Positions 12,746 to 24,988 of a stretch of 64,000 bases of DNA are shown in pieces (the stretch's first letter is position 1; every line of letters starts with the position of its first letter). Origin of the DNA: Protea cynaroides. Lineage: Eukaryota; Streptophyta; Magnoliopsida; Proteales; Proteaceae. Under the pieces are notes generated by a model that did not search any database, was not told the origin of the DNA, and saw only the letters and a list, made by a program, of their open reading frames with translations. Where the stretch lies: assembly GCA_028583415.1 (NCBI GenBank), contig CM053266.1, positions 84,512,149-84,576,148 of the forward strand. The letters run 5' to 3'. The position numbers and the translations under genes were made by a program.

Positions 12746-12899
12746 CATGGACTGGGCTCTAATTGCTAGAGGCAAGGATTTCTTGAGTTGGGCTCTGATT
12801 GATAGAGGCCAAGGATGACAATCATGGATTTGACTCTAATTGCTAGAGATGATGGATTGATTGAGTTGAAATGACTGAAATTTTCTTTGATTCCTTTAT

Positions 12900-13420
12900 G
12901 AAGTGGAACCTGGACCAAAGGTAATGATTGAACAGGCTTAGAGGCTAACTTAATCTCACATTGAGTTCATACGAATGGAATCTTTCTTAGTTCCAACATG
13001 AATCGAAACCTGAACTGGAGTTGACGATTGGATAAGCCTAGGGGCTAACTAAATTCCAATGAATGGAACTCTTCTTAGTTTCAACATGAATCAGAACTTG
13101 AACCATAGTTGATGATTGGATAAGCCTAGTGGCTAAATGAATTCAGATGAATGTGACTCTTCTTAGTTCCAACATGAATTAGAACCTAAACCAAAGTTGA
13201 TGGTTGGATAAGCCTAGTGGCCAATTGAATCAGATGAATGGGACTCTTCTTAGTTCCAACATGAATTAAGCCTAGTGGCTAATTGAATTCAGATGAATGG
13301 GACTCTTCTTAGTTCCAACATGAATTAGAACCTGAACCAAATTTGATGATTAGATAAGGCTAGTGGCTAATTGAATTTAGATGAATGGAACTTTTCCTAA
13401 TTCCGTCATGAACCGGAACC
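12900..13420. repeat. Tandem array, about 88 bp x 5-6
   Basis: Units share GGATAAGCCTAG and CTTCTTAGTTCCAACATGAA. One unit near 13265 is shortened. Confidence 0.8.
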
Positions 13421-13439
13421 TAAACAAGAGGTGAAGGGT

Positions 13440-14520
13440 AAAAAAGCCTAGGGGCCAAATGCCTCCTCCATTCTAGCATGATCATGAAGTGATGATTTAA
13501 CTTGCCTAGGGGTTAAACCCTTCTTCAGTTCTATGATGAACCAGAAATGGTGGTTGAATCTGGGGCTGAATATTTCTTTGATTCTGAGATGAACTGGATG
13601 TGATTGAATCTGCCTAGGGGCTGAATCTTTCTTTGATTCTAGATAAACCAAAATGATTATTGGACCTGCCTAGGGGCTGAACCTTTCTTCAGTTCTGAGA
13701 TGAACCAGAAATGGTGGTTGATTCGGGGGGGTATATTTGTTTTGGGGGGGGGGGGATTGGATATGATTGAATCTACCTAGGGGGGGTCTTCTTGGGACCA
13801 AAATGATGATTGGACCTGCCTAGGGGCTGAAACTTTCCTTGATTCAAAGGTGAATAGGGAACAATGATTTGATTTGCCTAGGGACTGAATCTTTCCTTAA
13901 TTCAAAGGTGAATAGGGAACAATGATTGGATTTGCCAGGGGCTAAATCTTTCCTTAATTCAGAGGTGAATGGAGAACAATAGTTGGATTTTCCTAGGGGC
14001 TGAATCTTTCCTTATTTAGAGGTGAATAGAGAAAAATAATTGGATTTGCCTAGAGGCTAAATCTTTCCTTAATTCAAAGGTGAATAGGGAACAATAATTG
14101 GATTTACCAGGGGCTAAATCTTTCCTTAATTCAGAGGTAAATGGAGAACGGTGATTTGATTTGTCTAGGGACTAAATCTTTCCTTAGTTTAGAGATGAAT
14201 CGGGAACTATGATTGGATTTGCCTAGGGGCTAGATCTTTCCTTAATTCAGAGATGAATCAAGAACTATAATTGGATTTGCCTAGGGGCTGAATCTTTCCT
14301 TAATTCAAAGATGAATCGAGAACTAGGATTGGATTTGCCTAGGGGCTAAATCTTTCTTTAGTTCAGAGATGAATCGAGAACGGTGATTGGATTTGCCTAG
14401 GGGCTGAATCTTTCCTTAATTCTGAGGTGAATCGAGAAATATGATGGGATTTACCTAGAGGCTGAATCTCACATTGATTTTGAGATGAATTGAATATGAT
14501 GTTTGAGTAGGCCTAGGGAC
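13440..14520. repeat. Tandem array, about 58 bp x about 18
   Basis: TTTGCCTAGGGGCTGAATC recurs about every 55-60 bp over more than 1 kb. A poly-G disruption sits at 13720-13790. Its consensus is related to the 88-bp array just before it (shared CCTAG-GGCTAA core), so the two probably grew from one ancestor. Confidence 0.9.
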
Positions 14521-15861
14521 TAACTGTATAGGAATATTGTAAACCTTTTTCAGGTGTAGGTGTTTGTCGCTGCCTAAACTGAATGATCTATTGGACCAGA
14601 TTAACTGAGTTACTGATTGTGTTCACAAATCTGGTTGCCTCCTTTCTTACAAAATTTATTGTTCAATCAAGATCTAGATTCATTGACTTTCATTGATTCA
14701 TTTAGAAAGATAACATGGATGGATCTCAAGGTGGGAGATCAAGATAGTTCCCTAATTGTAGGGGACTCTCACCCTAAAAGGGTGGATATGGTTGCAGCTT
14801 GATTCTCTTTTCCAAAGGCATTGAAATCCAATGGAGGAATATCGAGTCTAGACATCTAGAGGAATGGAAGAAGTCACATGCACAATCAAAGATGACTTAA
14901 CCAAACAAAGTTAGTTCCCTCATAAGAGCGATTGGGTAAACATTATCCAAGTCAATTTAATTGAATTTGATTAAGCCATGTGTTCAGTCTTGGGACCTCA
15001 TGATCAAAATGGATAATCAGTGGTACCAAAGTCTGGCCAATTGGATTACCAAATTCGATAAAATTGAAATGGATATATTAATCCGTTGTCCTTATTAGGG
15101 ATGGTTAGCAAAAGTGGTTCATAGATGAACAAACTAGTAAATTTCTTCTTGACCATGGTTTCTATGTCTTGACAGAGATTTTCTGTTTGTTTTTCGAAAT
15201 CGACGTGTTAACAATGAGAGATTCGACACATCGAGCTTATTTAATGGAGGGTGTATAGTGACCGTCTACTATGATGTAGAACAGGTGCATACATACCTCA
15301 TACTCCCAATGGGTGAGAGTTCAAGATGCTCATCGTATAGATTCTAACATGTTGACCAATCGAGGACAAAAACAGGTAGAACTTTGACGTCTCGAACATG
15401 GATGTCATGGTTAAGCAAACTTTACTGGGTCAGTTCAGGGATGAACCAAAAATAACAAACATTGGGCTACAATCTGGGTTAAGACAGAAAAGGTCACCTT
15501 GACAAGGACGGGGTAATCTATCACCGAATACACGATGAATAATGGGCCCTCATTCCCTTTATATACTATGTTGCAAGGATCCAAGCGACGTGGAGTAGCA
15601 TAATGCATTCCCAGGCGGACCCAAGAAACACTCGTTAGAGGCTGCTCGTCGATCGTGGTCTCACAAAGTACAGGCCAAGGCTGTGTGTTTTGCCTAGCGG
15701 GCTGCCCCATATGCATGGGACCCGGTTCGACTACTAGCACGAATGTGTGACTGAACCCATTCCCCCCAAAGCAATATTATACAAGCATAAATATAATATC
15801 CTAAAATCTAGCTTCCAATTCACACAAGGAAAGTTTTCATTTAGGAGTTTGACGTTTATAT

Positions 15862-15879
15862 CCCCAGCGGAGTCTCCAC
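15862..15879 (-). other. Primer-binding site of the giant retrotransposon
   Basis: The minus strand reads GTGGAGACTCCGCTGGGG immediately after the LTR end (CCTCACA). It resembles the complement of a tRNA 3' end of the type reported for Ogre/TAT elements (tRNA-Arg); the tRNA identity is from memory and unverified. Confidence 0.65.
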
Positions 15880-17360
15880 TGTGAGGACAAAAGATGGAAA
15901 TCTCTTAGAAGTCGCCACCTAAATTAAGGTCTAGGACCTTAGAAATGTGAAATCTCACCCTAAGATATGATTTCAATTGACTCATGACCCTTAGATTGGA
16001 TTTCTGGTCCATCAGAGATTGGGTAAGCGTCAGGTTACGATTATGGGAAGGGGTTAGGCACCCAAACCGCCCGATCGAAATCGGTCTCCTATACCTTTCC
16101 TATGCTAGAGTACTCTATTTGTTAAACCAAATCAAACCAAGTGGTTTGATATCATTGAACCGAATCTGTATCCATCAGATTGCCTACATATTATAAATTT
16201 ATTTCGAAAATCAGGTTCACCATCGTAGCTCAGGTGTGATTAAAGTTTATGATTGTCATTTATGCTTATGCATGATTAAGTTCTATGTTCAAGTTGAAGT
16301 TTATGCTTGAATGGATGAGAAACCCTATGGATTAGGATCTGGATAGTCCATGTGGATTGATCGATAGTCCTAGTGGATCCGGGAAAACCCGTGGGTCAAA
16401 ATGGATAACCCTATTATGAGTTGGAATAAGGATAACCCTATTTGGGTGTGGGTAAATATCCTGGGGGATGGATAGACCAAGTGGCTAAGGTTTGGATCTG
16501 AATTTGAGTTTCTCCCCAAATGCCTAGTATAACCCTAGATCTTGGTCAAAATCGTGGATAGATATCCTAGTGGATCTATGGATAGCCCAAGTGGACTAAG
16601 GTTTGGATAACCCTTCGGGTTGGAATGTCATAGATATCAAGTGGATTAACCCTATTTGGACTCAAAATGTGGACCGAATTGTGTCTCCCAAATGGCACGA
16701 TCCTAGGGTTTCGGAATCATAATCGGGTTGGGATTGGGTTGAAATGGGTTGGATATCCTAGTGGATCTATGGATAGTCCAAGTGAACTAAGGTGTGGATT
16801 CGAATTTGGGTTTCTCCCAAATAGCCTACGTATCCTAGGGTTTGCCATAGGAATCAGAATCCGCGTAGTTCGGAACTCTGATAACCCATTCTAGGTTAGA
16901 ATATGAGAACCTGTTCTAGGTTTAGGGTTGAGAACCTATTCTAGGTTTAGGGTTTAGAACTTATTCTAGGTTTAGGGTTTACCGAGGGGCAAAATCATCC
17001 TAAATTACCCTTTTCATCCTGAATTCTAATTTTATAAGGTTTGGCAAAGTATTTTTCTTTCTTTATTAAGGTTTTTATTATTCCCATTATGCCCTTCCCA
17101 AGAATGTGGGTGCCTAAATGCACGTCCCCACACCTAATATGTTTGCTAGGTGTACAGATATGGCAGTTCGACTAAGGTGTTGCATAAATTAAATTATTGC
17201 CAAAATGAATTATTCATCTAAATATGGCATATAACACATTTATGGCAAGAAATACACATATAGTAAGATTGTGAAAATCTCCCTAATATGGCATGCACTG
17301 CAAATAAGGCAAGAGCCTATATGGCATGATCTAGTATGCTATCTAAGCATGACAATTCCT

Positions 17361-17985
17361 AATATGACCATTTTTAGGGTTTTTTTTTTACCCTAATTGC
17401 TATTTTCTTTTCATTTTTTAAAGTTTTCTATCATAATTGCAATATTCTTTCCATTTTTAAAGTTTTCTACCCTAATTGCTATTTTCTTTTCATTTTTAGG
17501 GTTTTCTACCCTAATTGCTGTGTTCTTTTTATTTTTAGGGTTTTCTACCCTAATTGCTATTTTCTTTCCATTTTTAGGATTTTCTACCCTAATTGTTATT
17601 TTCTTTCCATTTTAGGGTTTTCTACCCTAATTGTTATTTTTTTCCATTTTTAGGGTTTTCTACCCTAATTGTTGTATTCTTTCCATTTTTAGGGTTTTCT
17701 ACCCTAATTGCTATTTTCTTTTCATTTTTAGGATTTTCTACCCTAATTGCTGTGTTCTTTTCATTTTTAGGGTTTTCTACCCTAATTGCTATTTTCTTTC
17801 CATTTTTAGGGTTTTCTACCATAATTGCTGTATTCTTTCCATTTTTAAGGTTTTCTATCCTAATTGCTATTTTCTTTCCATTTTAAGGTTTTCTAGCCTA
17901 ATTGCTGTATTCTTTCTATTTTTAAGGTTTCTACCCTAATTGCTATTTTCTTTTCATTTTTAGGGTTTTCTACCCTAATTATTGA
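17361..17985. repeat. 39-bp tandem array with telomere-like motifs
   Basis: About 15-16 units of 39 bp, each carrying TAGGGTTTTCTACCCTA, an imperfect palindrome that includes TTTAGGG-like and CCCTAA-like words. All three plus frames stay open for long stretches because units lack stops, giving repeating peptides that are not believable proteins. Confidence 0.9.
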
Positions 17986-19027
17986 TCTTTCCAAAAAATT
18001 AAATATGATAGATGAAAGCATTCAAGATATAGCAGTGATAGCATTCCAAATATAGTAATGTGCATCCAAATATGATCGATGAATCAGATTTACTTAAAAA
18101 AATATTCATGAATTTAATCCAACCGTTCAAATTCAATTAAATCATTCAAAAGGTAATCCAACAGATCAAATCACTCAAAATCATAATCTAACCATTCAGA
18201 TTAATTTAAATCATATCTTAATGGAAATTCAGATCACCCAAAATAATAATCAAACCATTCAGATTCATTTATCATCATCCAATGGCCCCATTTAATCATT
18301 CCATCATCAAAATAGATTATCATCCAACCAATCAAATTTAATACCATCATATGGTCCCAAAATCAATGGTCATATTTTATTTCACCAAAATCATGATTAA
18401 TGGCCACACTTAGTCAAATTAAGTTCATTCAAATGGCCAAATCAAAATTCACTCAAAGATCATATTTTAATCCACATGAAAATTCATCTAATGGCCCTCA
18501 TATGATCAAAATAAAATTATCATATCATCACATTATCAAATAAAAGTATCATCCAACGACTCACATCACATGATCAAGAAAATCAACATTAACATACCAA
18601 TGGATCAGATTAAATCTCATGATTAATAGTGCATGATCAAATGATGGATAACAAGTAGAGATTAAATTAGACAAAATCAGATTCATGAGATCAGTGGGAT
18701 GAGGGATTCAAATCAAGTGGAATCAGATCAATAGGATTGTTGAGGGTATCCGGTTGGTACTGTAGAGTGAAATGGTAAGTGATGTGCTGATAGTGCAACA
18801 AGTGGCCTGTGGGTAATTCGGGTGATGATGTGAGTTGAAACCAAAAGAAGAAAAAAAAAACAGAAAAAAAAACTAAGCAGACTTACCTCACCGCCTCTCT
18901 CCTTCTCTCCTTCTCTGGGTCTCAATCTGAATTTCCTCTTCCTCTTCTGTCCGTCCTCCTCTTTTCTGAATCTCTCTCTCTGGTTTTTTCTTTCCCTCCA
19001 ACCCAAAAAAAATGACCTCCTCTTATT

Positions 19028-19830
19028 CTAGGATCTGCACCTCCTAGTTCACAATCCAAATCTTTTCCTTAGAGAAATCGACTCCCTTCCTTGTTGGGCC
19101 TCTTGACACTTAGTCATACCTTAGTTTTCCTCTTTAGATTTTTCTCAATTCTCTTTCTTTATTTGAAACCATGACAACCAACTAAACTTTCCTTTCCTTT
19201 TTTTTTTTTCTTTATTCTCCTTTTCTCTCTTTTTTCAACTCCCTTCTTCTTTTGTTATTTCCTTTTTCTTTTTTTTTTCTTTTTCTATCCAAAACCGACA
19301 TTAGACTAGATGATTTTCTCCCCGTAATTTGATTCTAGGATCTGCATCTCCTAGTTCACAATCCAAATCTTTTCCTTAGAGAAATCGACTCCCTTCCTTG
19401 TTGGGCCTCTTGACACTTAGTCATACCTTAGTTTTTCCTCTTTAGATTTTTCTCAATTCTCTTTCTTTATTTGAAACCATGACAACCAACTAAACTTTCT
19501 TTTCTTTTCTTTTTCTTTTTTTCTCTTTATTCTCATTTTCTTTCTTTTTTCAACTCCCTTCTTATTTTGTTATTTCCTTTTCTTTTTTTTTTTATTTCTT
19601 TTTCTATCCAAAATCGACATTAGACTAGATGATTTCCTCCCCCTAATTTGATTCTAGGATCTGCATCTCCTAGTTCACAATCCAAATCTTTTCCTTAGAG
19701 AAATCGACTCCCTTCCTTGTTGGGCCTCTTGACACTTAGTCATACCTTAGTTTCCCTCTTTAGATTTTTCTCAATCCTCTTTCTTTATTTGAAACCATGA
19801 CAACCAACTAAACTCTCTCTTTTTTTTTTT
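19028..19830. repeat. About 310-bp tandem repeat, 2.6 units, within the LTR
   Basis: GATCTGCATCTCCTAGTTC recurs at about 19030, 19340 and 19660, followed each time by CTCTTGACACTTAGTCATAC and a long T/C-rich tract. The left LTR (from 5027) shows two units, so copy number differs between the two LTRs of one element. Confidence 0.85.
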
Positions 19831-20668
19831 TTTTGGTTAAATCATCGTACCACCTCTTGTTTTTCTATTATCTTTTCTTTACAAAACAACAACACCTAGC
19901 TCATCTCTCCATTTTTTTGCTTTTTTTTTTTTCTTTCCTCTTTTATTCTCTTGGAGACACCTAGTGCCCATGCAATCTTTCCTTAATTCATTCCCACCTC
20001 ATGCTTTCCCTTACTATCTCATTGGTCCATGGTTAGCACTACGATCTTCCAAATCAAACCGTGGCCAGCATGATATGTTATTTGCTTCTTCGTTTAACAC
20101 CTCCAACCGATCCAACACATTAGGTAAATGTGACACCACCTACTTGCTAAAACAACCACATGCAAATTTCTCTCTTTTCTTAATATCTCATGTTGACACC
20201 TAGCCTCTCAAAGATCCCCTCTTGCTTAATGCATTCCCATGGCCAACATTAACATACCTTTTTGTTAAATTCCACCGACCGCAAAATGGGGTTTTATGCT
20301 ACCTCACACCACCTTGTATCCCATGGGTAGCATGCATAATATGATAATATATCATGCAATATACAATATAGTATACGTTATGTAGTATATGATATAGTAT
20401 ATATATGAATATAATACGTTATCATATAATACATATGTAATAACACTTATTGCACACAAATACATGGGTTGACCCAGTTTGCCTCGGCCTGGTCTAGCTG
20501 GATCGGGCTGACATGGGTTGTACAGGTTTGGCCTATTCATCCAAGTAGGTAATAGCCCATGACCCTTCTGTGGGATTCATTAGAGAATCACAAACCCTTG
20601 GGTTAAAGGCCGAAAACCCACCATATTGGTTCACTTATGCTGAGGGTGGCAAAAATGGGGTGCTTACA

Positions 20669-22160
20669 AGGGCTTGTAGCCAAGAGGCCACAAGGTCATG
20701 CGTAGCTACGCATGTCTAGCCACAAGGTAGCCACAGTGTATGATAGAGGATTTTCAAGAAAATTGGCTAAGTCTCAAGGTTTTCCCTACCTGCTCAACGT
20801 AATCCTAGGAGAGAGAAAAGCTCTCTGGAAGTAAATGACTGAGACTCTCTTTTGTGCATTAAAACAGGTTACAGAGGCCTTTAGTAGAGTTTGCAGGGTA
20901 TTTTGGGCAAATTTGGAAGAAGGAGAAACCAGATTAAGGGGTGTTATGAGGCCACATCTTAGAGATTCCCATTGAATGGCTCAGATTGAGGCGGGAGGCT
21001 TTATTTTTGTCAGATCCACCCACGACCTTCTCCCTTGGCTGTTGCATCATATAATCATGTAAAGGATGCATTGAATCAAAGGAATGATGGGGTGTAGCGC
21101 ATATGCACAGATTATCAGTTGAAGATTTTATTTGAGAGGCTATCAATTATCCCGCTTAACTCTTCATCACGTTAATGATCTAAGGGCCAGCATCTTTTGT
21201 TTGAGATCCTACGACTGATATGGTAGACGACTATGGGTGACATGCCACATGTCACCAACTTAAATAGTGACATGCCGCATGTTACCAACTTAAATAGCGA
21301 CATGCCGCATGTCATCAAAGTGGTGTGTATTTGAATTCCAGCCATTGGATTGGCTCTGTTCCTCTCTAAATCGACATCTTAGACTAAATCAAGCATTCTT
21401 GACTCATTTAAGTGGGTTTTGAAGCCTCATTTGGCTTGTGTGCATGAATGAGCTCAAGTGAGAGTAAGAAAAGGCCTTGTGGGAGAACCTAGTGAGCAAA
21501 AGCACACACTGGGTGTTTGACAAAATGCCTCAATGAAATTGGATGGCTTGGAGGGTGCTTCAAGAGTAGTGTTAGTGGTACATCGGCGGCAAGGTTGATT
21601 ACATTCTTTAAACCATGCTTCAAAGGTAACCTCATCATCAAACTCTCATTCTTGAGAATGCCTAATAGGACAGGTGTTTGTGAAAAATCCTGTTAGAGGC
21701 CATTGCTTATATTGTTGGGAGGGTGTTGTAATTTTCTTATCAAACTGTTGAATGTATTCTTTAGCAAGTTGGGGTTTGTCCGAAAAGGGGTTGTAGCCCA
21801 AGCCTTTGTACTATCAAAGGTTGAAGAAGGTGTTGTGGCACCTTAGTTGTTGTAGTAACTTAAACAAGGAGAGTATCGAGCAAATACGAAGCCCAAGAGG
21901 GGCATTACTCTGTAGATGTAGCCTTCACACAATGTGGAGGTAAACCACGTAACTTATGTATTGTGTGCTTGTGACTGTGGATGTTTGTGGAAGTGTTGTG
22001 GTTTTGTAGGATGGGTATGCACATGCTGGTTGGCCTAGCCACACAGTGGTTGTGAGGTGGCTGTGCATACACTTGTGTGTTTACAGGGCTCTTGTAACAG
22101 TTCCATAAATAGTTTGATTTGGGGGGGAAAATTTAAGTAGACACTGATTCACCCCCCCCC
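20669..22160 (+). repeat. Copia-LTR-like fragment (tentative)
   Basis: No gene is seen. The stretch from about 21700 (CAAGTTGGGG, a GTTGAAGAAGGTG phrase, GTAGATGTAGCC, AACCACGTAA, then TGTGTGCTTGTG) has the flavour of the R/U5 part of plant copia LTRs. A C-run (GATTCACCCCCC, near 22148) follows, as is common just inside such elements. A short direct repeat (GACATGCCGCATGT, three units near 21238-21320) lies within. Assignment rests on remembered phrasing only. Confidence 0.35.
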
Positions 22161-22675
22161 CCCTCAGTAAAAGCCTAGAACTTCAAAAGGTAAAAGTAAT
22201 TAACTCCATTTGCCTTAGGGGACCACTTGTATATATAGGCAAGGTGAGAGTCATGAGTGCACCTGGACTCTGAGTATCGTATGCAGGATAAATTGTTAGG
22301 TGTCGCAGTATGCGGCACCCGGTTTATAGACTCGGAGTGGGAGTGTGAAGCCCAAAAAGAATGAGTTCTGTGTGTACATATAATACTTAAGCATATGTCA
22401 TGTATTAATAGGAGAAGGTCTCGCACACCCAATGGGGTTCGATTAAGCCAGCTCGAACATGTGGCATATTTTCTGTGTTAATCGCTCTTAAAAAGATATG
22501 TGAGTGGACTATGTATCCGACTAGGCAAGGGAACTGCGCAACGTATCCTACTAGGAATCGACCGCTGAGAGAGCCTAGCCAAGTGTAATTATGATGAGTC
22601 AAGTTGGTTGTCGACGTATAAGGTACCACGTGTCAGCTTTTTACTGGGGGGTATATTTCACCCCTAACATGTATC
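22161..22675. other. Unassigned intergenic sequence
   Basis: No supported gene, repeat or RNA was recognised. The 85- and 74-codon minus-strand frames show no motif. Confidence 0.4.
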
Positions 22676-22815
22676 ATTTGTGTATAATATGTTTCAATAT
22701 AAAAGCACAAATTTTCTCGAATTTATGCAATAGTTTGTAAAAAATCCGTTTTCCCGGCTAAATAATACGGTTTGAGTATAATACGGGAACCTACTAACTA
22801 CGATAAGGAGAAGCA
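22676..22815 (+). repeat. Paralogous copy of the Pack-MULE target site (empty site)
   Basis: This stretch resembles 23542-23633 joined directly to 25214-25262: both run through TTCAATAT, ATGCAATAGTT, TAATAAT, then TATAATA and TTAACTA/CTAACTA followed by AGGAG. The other copy is interrupted at TATTATT by the 1.58 kb transposon; this one is not. Confidence 0.7.
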
Positions 22816-23818
22816 AGGGTATAGTTAGTAAGTTCGAGTATGGAAAAAAATCGGATATGGATAAGTACGGGTATTAAAGGCAGACAGACTTCGATACGAG
22901 GATCAATAATCCGTTAAAAAAAACGTGCACAACATACGTTTAATATGTGTTTCATATGGTAACTTTTGGAATAAAAATACGGACATAGATTCATTATGCA
23001 ATAGGCATCTACCGTATTCAACAAATAGAATAATAATATACAAATACAAATTTATATAAGAAAAAAATTGCAATCCATGAAAAATACACTAAATCATCAT
23101 CTATCAAGGGTTTGCAAGTTATAAAGATAATCTCTTTGTAGGTGACAAGGATAATATCGGAAGAAGTGCTGGTTAATGGACTAAAGGTTCCACGTCCGTT
23201 TGAAAGTCGTATTTTAATAAGATTGTAATTTGAAATTCTTGTGTTTTAACTCCTTAAATCACTTCACAAATTTATCTTCTTAAATCACTTCACAAATTTA
23301 TCTCCTTAAGTCACTCCACAAATTTATCTCTAATCATTCCATAATTTATCTCCTTAATCATACTACAGACATACATCGGTAACGTGGTAATTCAAGATCT
23401 CCAAGCAAATCATGGAGATAATTTCTTAATTTTAATTTCTTAAAATCGGTGGGATTGTGGAGAGGTGTTGCTTTTCTTTTTTACCTTTACTTCTATTTTT
23501 ACTCTTTAAATGTTTAATACATAAAAATGGATATTATTCGTGTGTAATACAATTCAATATGAAAAATACTGAATTTCACGAATCTATGCAATAGTTCTTA
23601 AAAGATAGTTTTATTCGGTCTAATAATATTATTCCGAGAAAATATCATGTACTATGTAGATAGTTTGAGAAACATCACCTATCACCCATAGGTTTGTGAC
23701 ATCATCAACTACCACTCAAAATTTTAAAACATGTAACAAAAGAAACCCAAGTCATTAAGATATTTCGGTTAGATGTTGATGTCAGCTCAAATCTATTTTT
23801 TAGTGAACAATAATGCCC

Positions 23819-24016
23819 TTACTGAATCGAATAATCATCTCTTAACAAAAGCAATCGTAGATCGATCGATCGAGAAAGAGAGAGAGAGAAAACAGGGGAA
23901 CAAAACTTACCCACGGAGGAGCAGATGTTTTCGCCGTCGATAGTATCGATTGCCGTCAAAAGGAAAACAAAGGGAAGTAAGAAAGCCAAGAATTTCAATT
24001 CTGCTTGGGGCTCCAC
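23819..24016 (-). pseudogene. Unrecognised signal-peptide-like first exon
   Basis: A minus-strand ATG opens MEPQAELKFLAFLLPFVFLL, a plausible secretory signal, followed by DTIDGENICSS and a splice-donor-like GTAAGT soon after. No continuing exon was found at lower coordinates within the transposon. I do not recognise the protein. It may be a second captured gene fragment, opposite to the phosphatase-like one, or chance. Confidence 0.3.
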
Positions 24017-24399
24017 CTACCCATAAAAAAGAAAGCCAAGAACAAAAGCGAATAGAACTTCACTTTGATAAAATCCCTCACCCCTTTACCAGGAAAGACA
24101 GTTACATGGCGCAAGCTCGGTGATATCTGAAGCTTCATTTTCAGAGAAATCAAATTAAATGCAATGAGAGTTCTTTCCGTCTCTGTATCTATGGCTGTTT
24201 CAATTGACGATCGAAGAACTTAATTGAATTGCAGAAACTCATATCAGGGAGATATTGTAAAAGGAACGCTGCTGCAATCATTCACCTAACCTTACTTAAC
24301 ATTTAGGTAAGATGGATTTTTATTTTACCAGGTATCCTTTGAACTGAAACGTCTGAACAGGAGGAATTCAGAATAGGAAATAGAAGTTGCAGAAGAAGT

Positions 24400-24988
24400 A
24401 TGCATGTCCATGGCATTTCAACTTCCATTGCAATATTTCCATTTCCGTCTTCTACTCGTGCAAAACCTACAAACTTAAACCGTTCTCTAGAACTCAAATT
24501 GATCGACCGTCATTGTCTGCTTATCTCTCTCGCCTTCTCTACCACTCCTTTCTTCCTCGCCAGTTACCTGCTTGAATCTCCATTGGTCGCAGATGCTCGG
24601 GGCCTTTTCCAATTGCCCCCAATTCGCCTCAGCAATTGGTGATCTAAGACTCTAGAGCTACCTCTATCAATCGTTTATATCCAATGTGTGTATGGCTAAT
24701 CATTCACCTGAATTTATTTCTCTCTGATTCTGAAACAAAAAGGTACTAACTGGTTCATGCTGGTGAATCAGAATTCGAGACCATGGGGATAATTAATACG
24801 AACCCAGTTTCGAAGACGACTGTGGATAACGGTCTCTCGGAAGTTGGGAAGAAGCAGACGGTCAGGTCAGCACTAGCGCTGAAGGAGATGAGGGTATGTA
24901 AAGGAAGTTGCTGGATTTGGCCTTCCATCACTCAAAGGCCTTTCCAGGCTGCTGAGATCATCGCCTCTATCAATGGGATTAATCACAG
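24400..24988 (+). pseudogene. Truncated chloroplast histidine-phosphatase-like (phosphoglycerate mutase-like) gene fragment
   Basis: Exon 1 (24400-24638) encodes a Ser/Thr- and basic-rich transit-peptide-like start (MHVHGISTS), a hydrophobic stretch and ADARGLFQ. Exon 2 (24743-24988) encodes AGESEF, MGIINTNPV, DNGLSEVGKKQ and GSCWIWPSITQR. These match my memory of a plant thylakoid-targeted protein family annotated as phosphoglycerate mutase-like. GT at 24639 and AG at 24741 fit an intron with phase agreement (split codon TG|G). Damage: an in-frame TAA at 24747-24749, two codons into exon 2. The family's Arg in the LVRAGE motif reads His here. A splice donor follows exon 2, but the 3' exons are absent. 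It lies wholly inside the Pack-MULE, so it is best read as a captured 5' part of a host gene. Confidence 0.75.

Larger units (their letters stand above)
6284..15861 (-). mobile_element. Internal region of the giant retrotransposon, non-coding and rich in tandem arrays
   Basis: No retroviral domain is visible in any frame over 9.6 kb. Six tandem arrays (listed separately) make up roughly a third of it. The rest (7700-11400 and 14520-15860) is unique-looking sequence with T-runs near 8040, 9380, 10320, 10640 and 11400. A 101-codon minus-strand frame at 15435-15740, just inside the 5' LTR, starts MLVVEPGPMHMGQPAR; I do not recognise it. The region may serve only packaging and priming functions, with proteins supplied by a related autonomous element. 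Confidence 0.65.
1..20668 (-). mobile_element. Giant non-autonomous LTR retrotransposon (LARD-like, Ogre/TAT-style primer site)
   Basis: Bases 1-522 match 16811-17332, and 5027-6270 match the stretch ending at 20668, so two copies of a long terminal repeat bracket 6271-15879. Reading the minus strand, the order is 5' LTR, primer site, internal region, polypurine tract, 3' LTR. The LTR begins TGTAAGCACC and ends CCTCACA. The internal region has no gag, protease, RT or integrase that I can recognise, which fits a large retrotransposon derivative mobilised in trans. The primer site (GTGGAGACTCCGCTGGGG) recalls the tRNA-Arg-type site known from Ogre/TAT Ty3/gypsy elements; that family link is inference. 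The distal end of the 3' LTR lies outside the window, so the target duplication cannot be checked. Confidence 0.8.
15880..20668 (-). repeat. Complete 4.8 kb 5' LTR of the giant retrotransposon
   Basis: It is bounded by TG..CA ends on the minus strand (TGTAAGCACC at 20668 down to CCTCACA at 15880). It holds two tandem arrays (17361-17985 and 19028-19830) and a CT-rich stretch (18890-18990). 18000-18720 is AT-rich with recurring short CCAATCAAAT/ATCATCC-like phrases and no gene. Near-identity with the 3' LTR over 1-522 and 5027-6270 suggests a fairly recent insertion. Confidence 0.85.

Noticed and set aside
12455..14520. Possible CRISPR-like arrays
   Set aside because: Units are contiguous tandem repeats without unique spacers, and the sequence is plant nuclear DNA.
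17397..17939. Three overlapping plus-strand frames and one minus frame with repeating Phe/Leu-rich peptides
   Set aside because: They exist only because the 39-bp units lack stops in several frames; no start context, no domain, and they lie inside an LTR.
1..20668. Segmental duplication as the reason 1-522 and 5027-6270 recur at 16811-20668
   Set aside because: A primer site and a polypurine tract sit exactly at the inner borders, and the ends are TG..CA, so LTRs explain it better.
22175..22629. Two minus-strand frames (85 and 74 codons)
   Set aside because: No motif, overlapping in different frames, no splice or promoter context.
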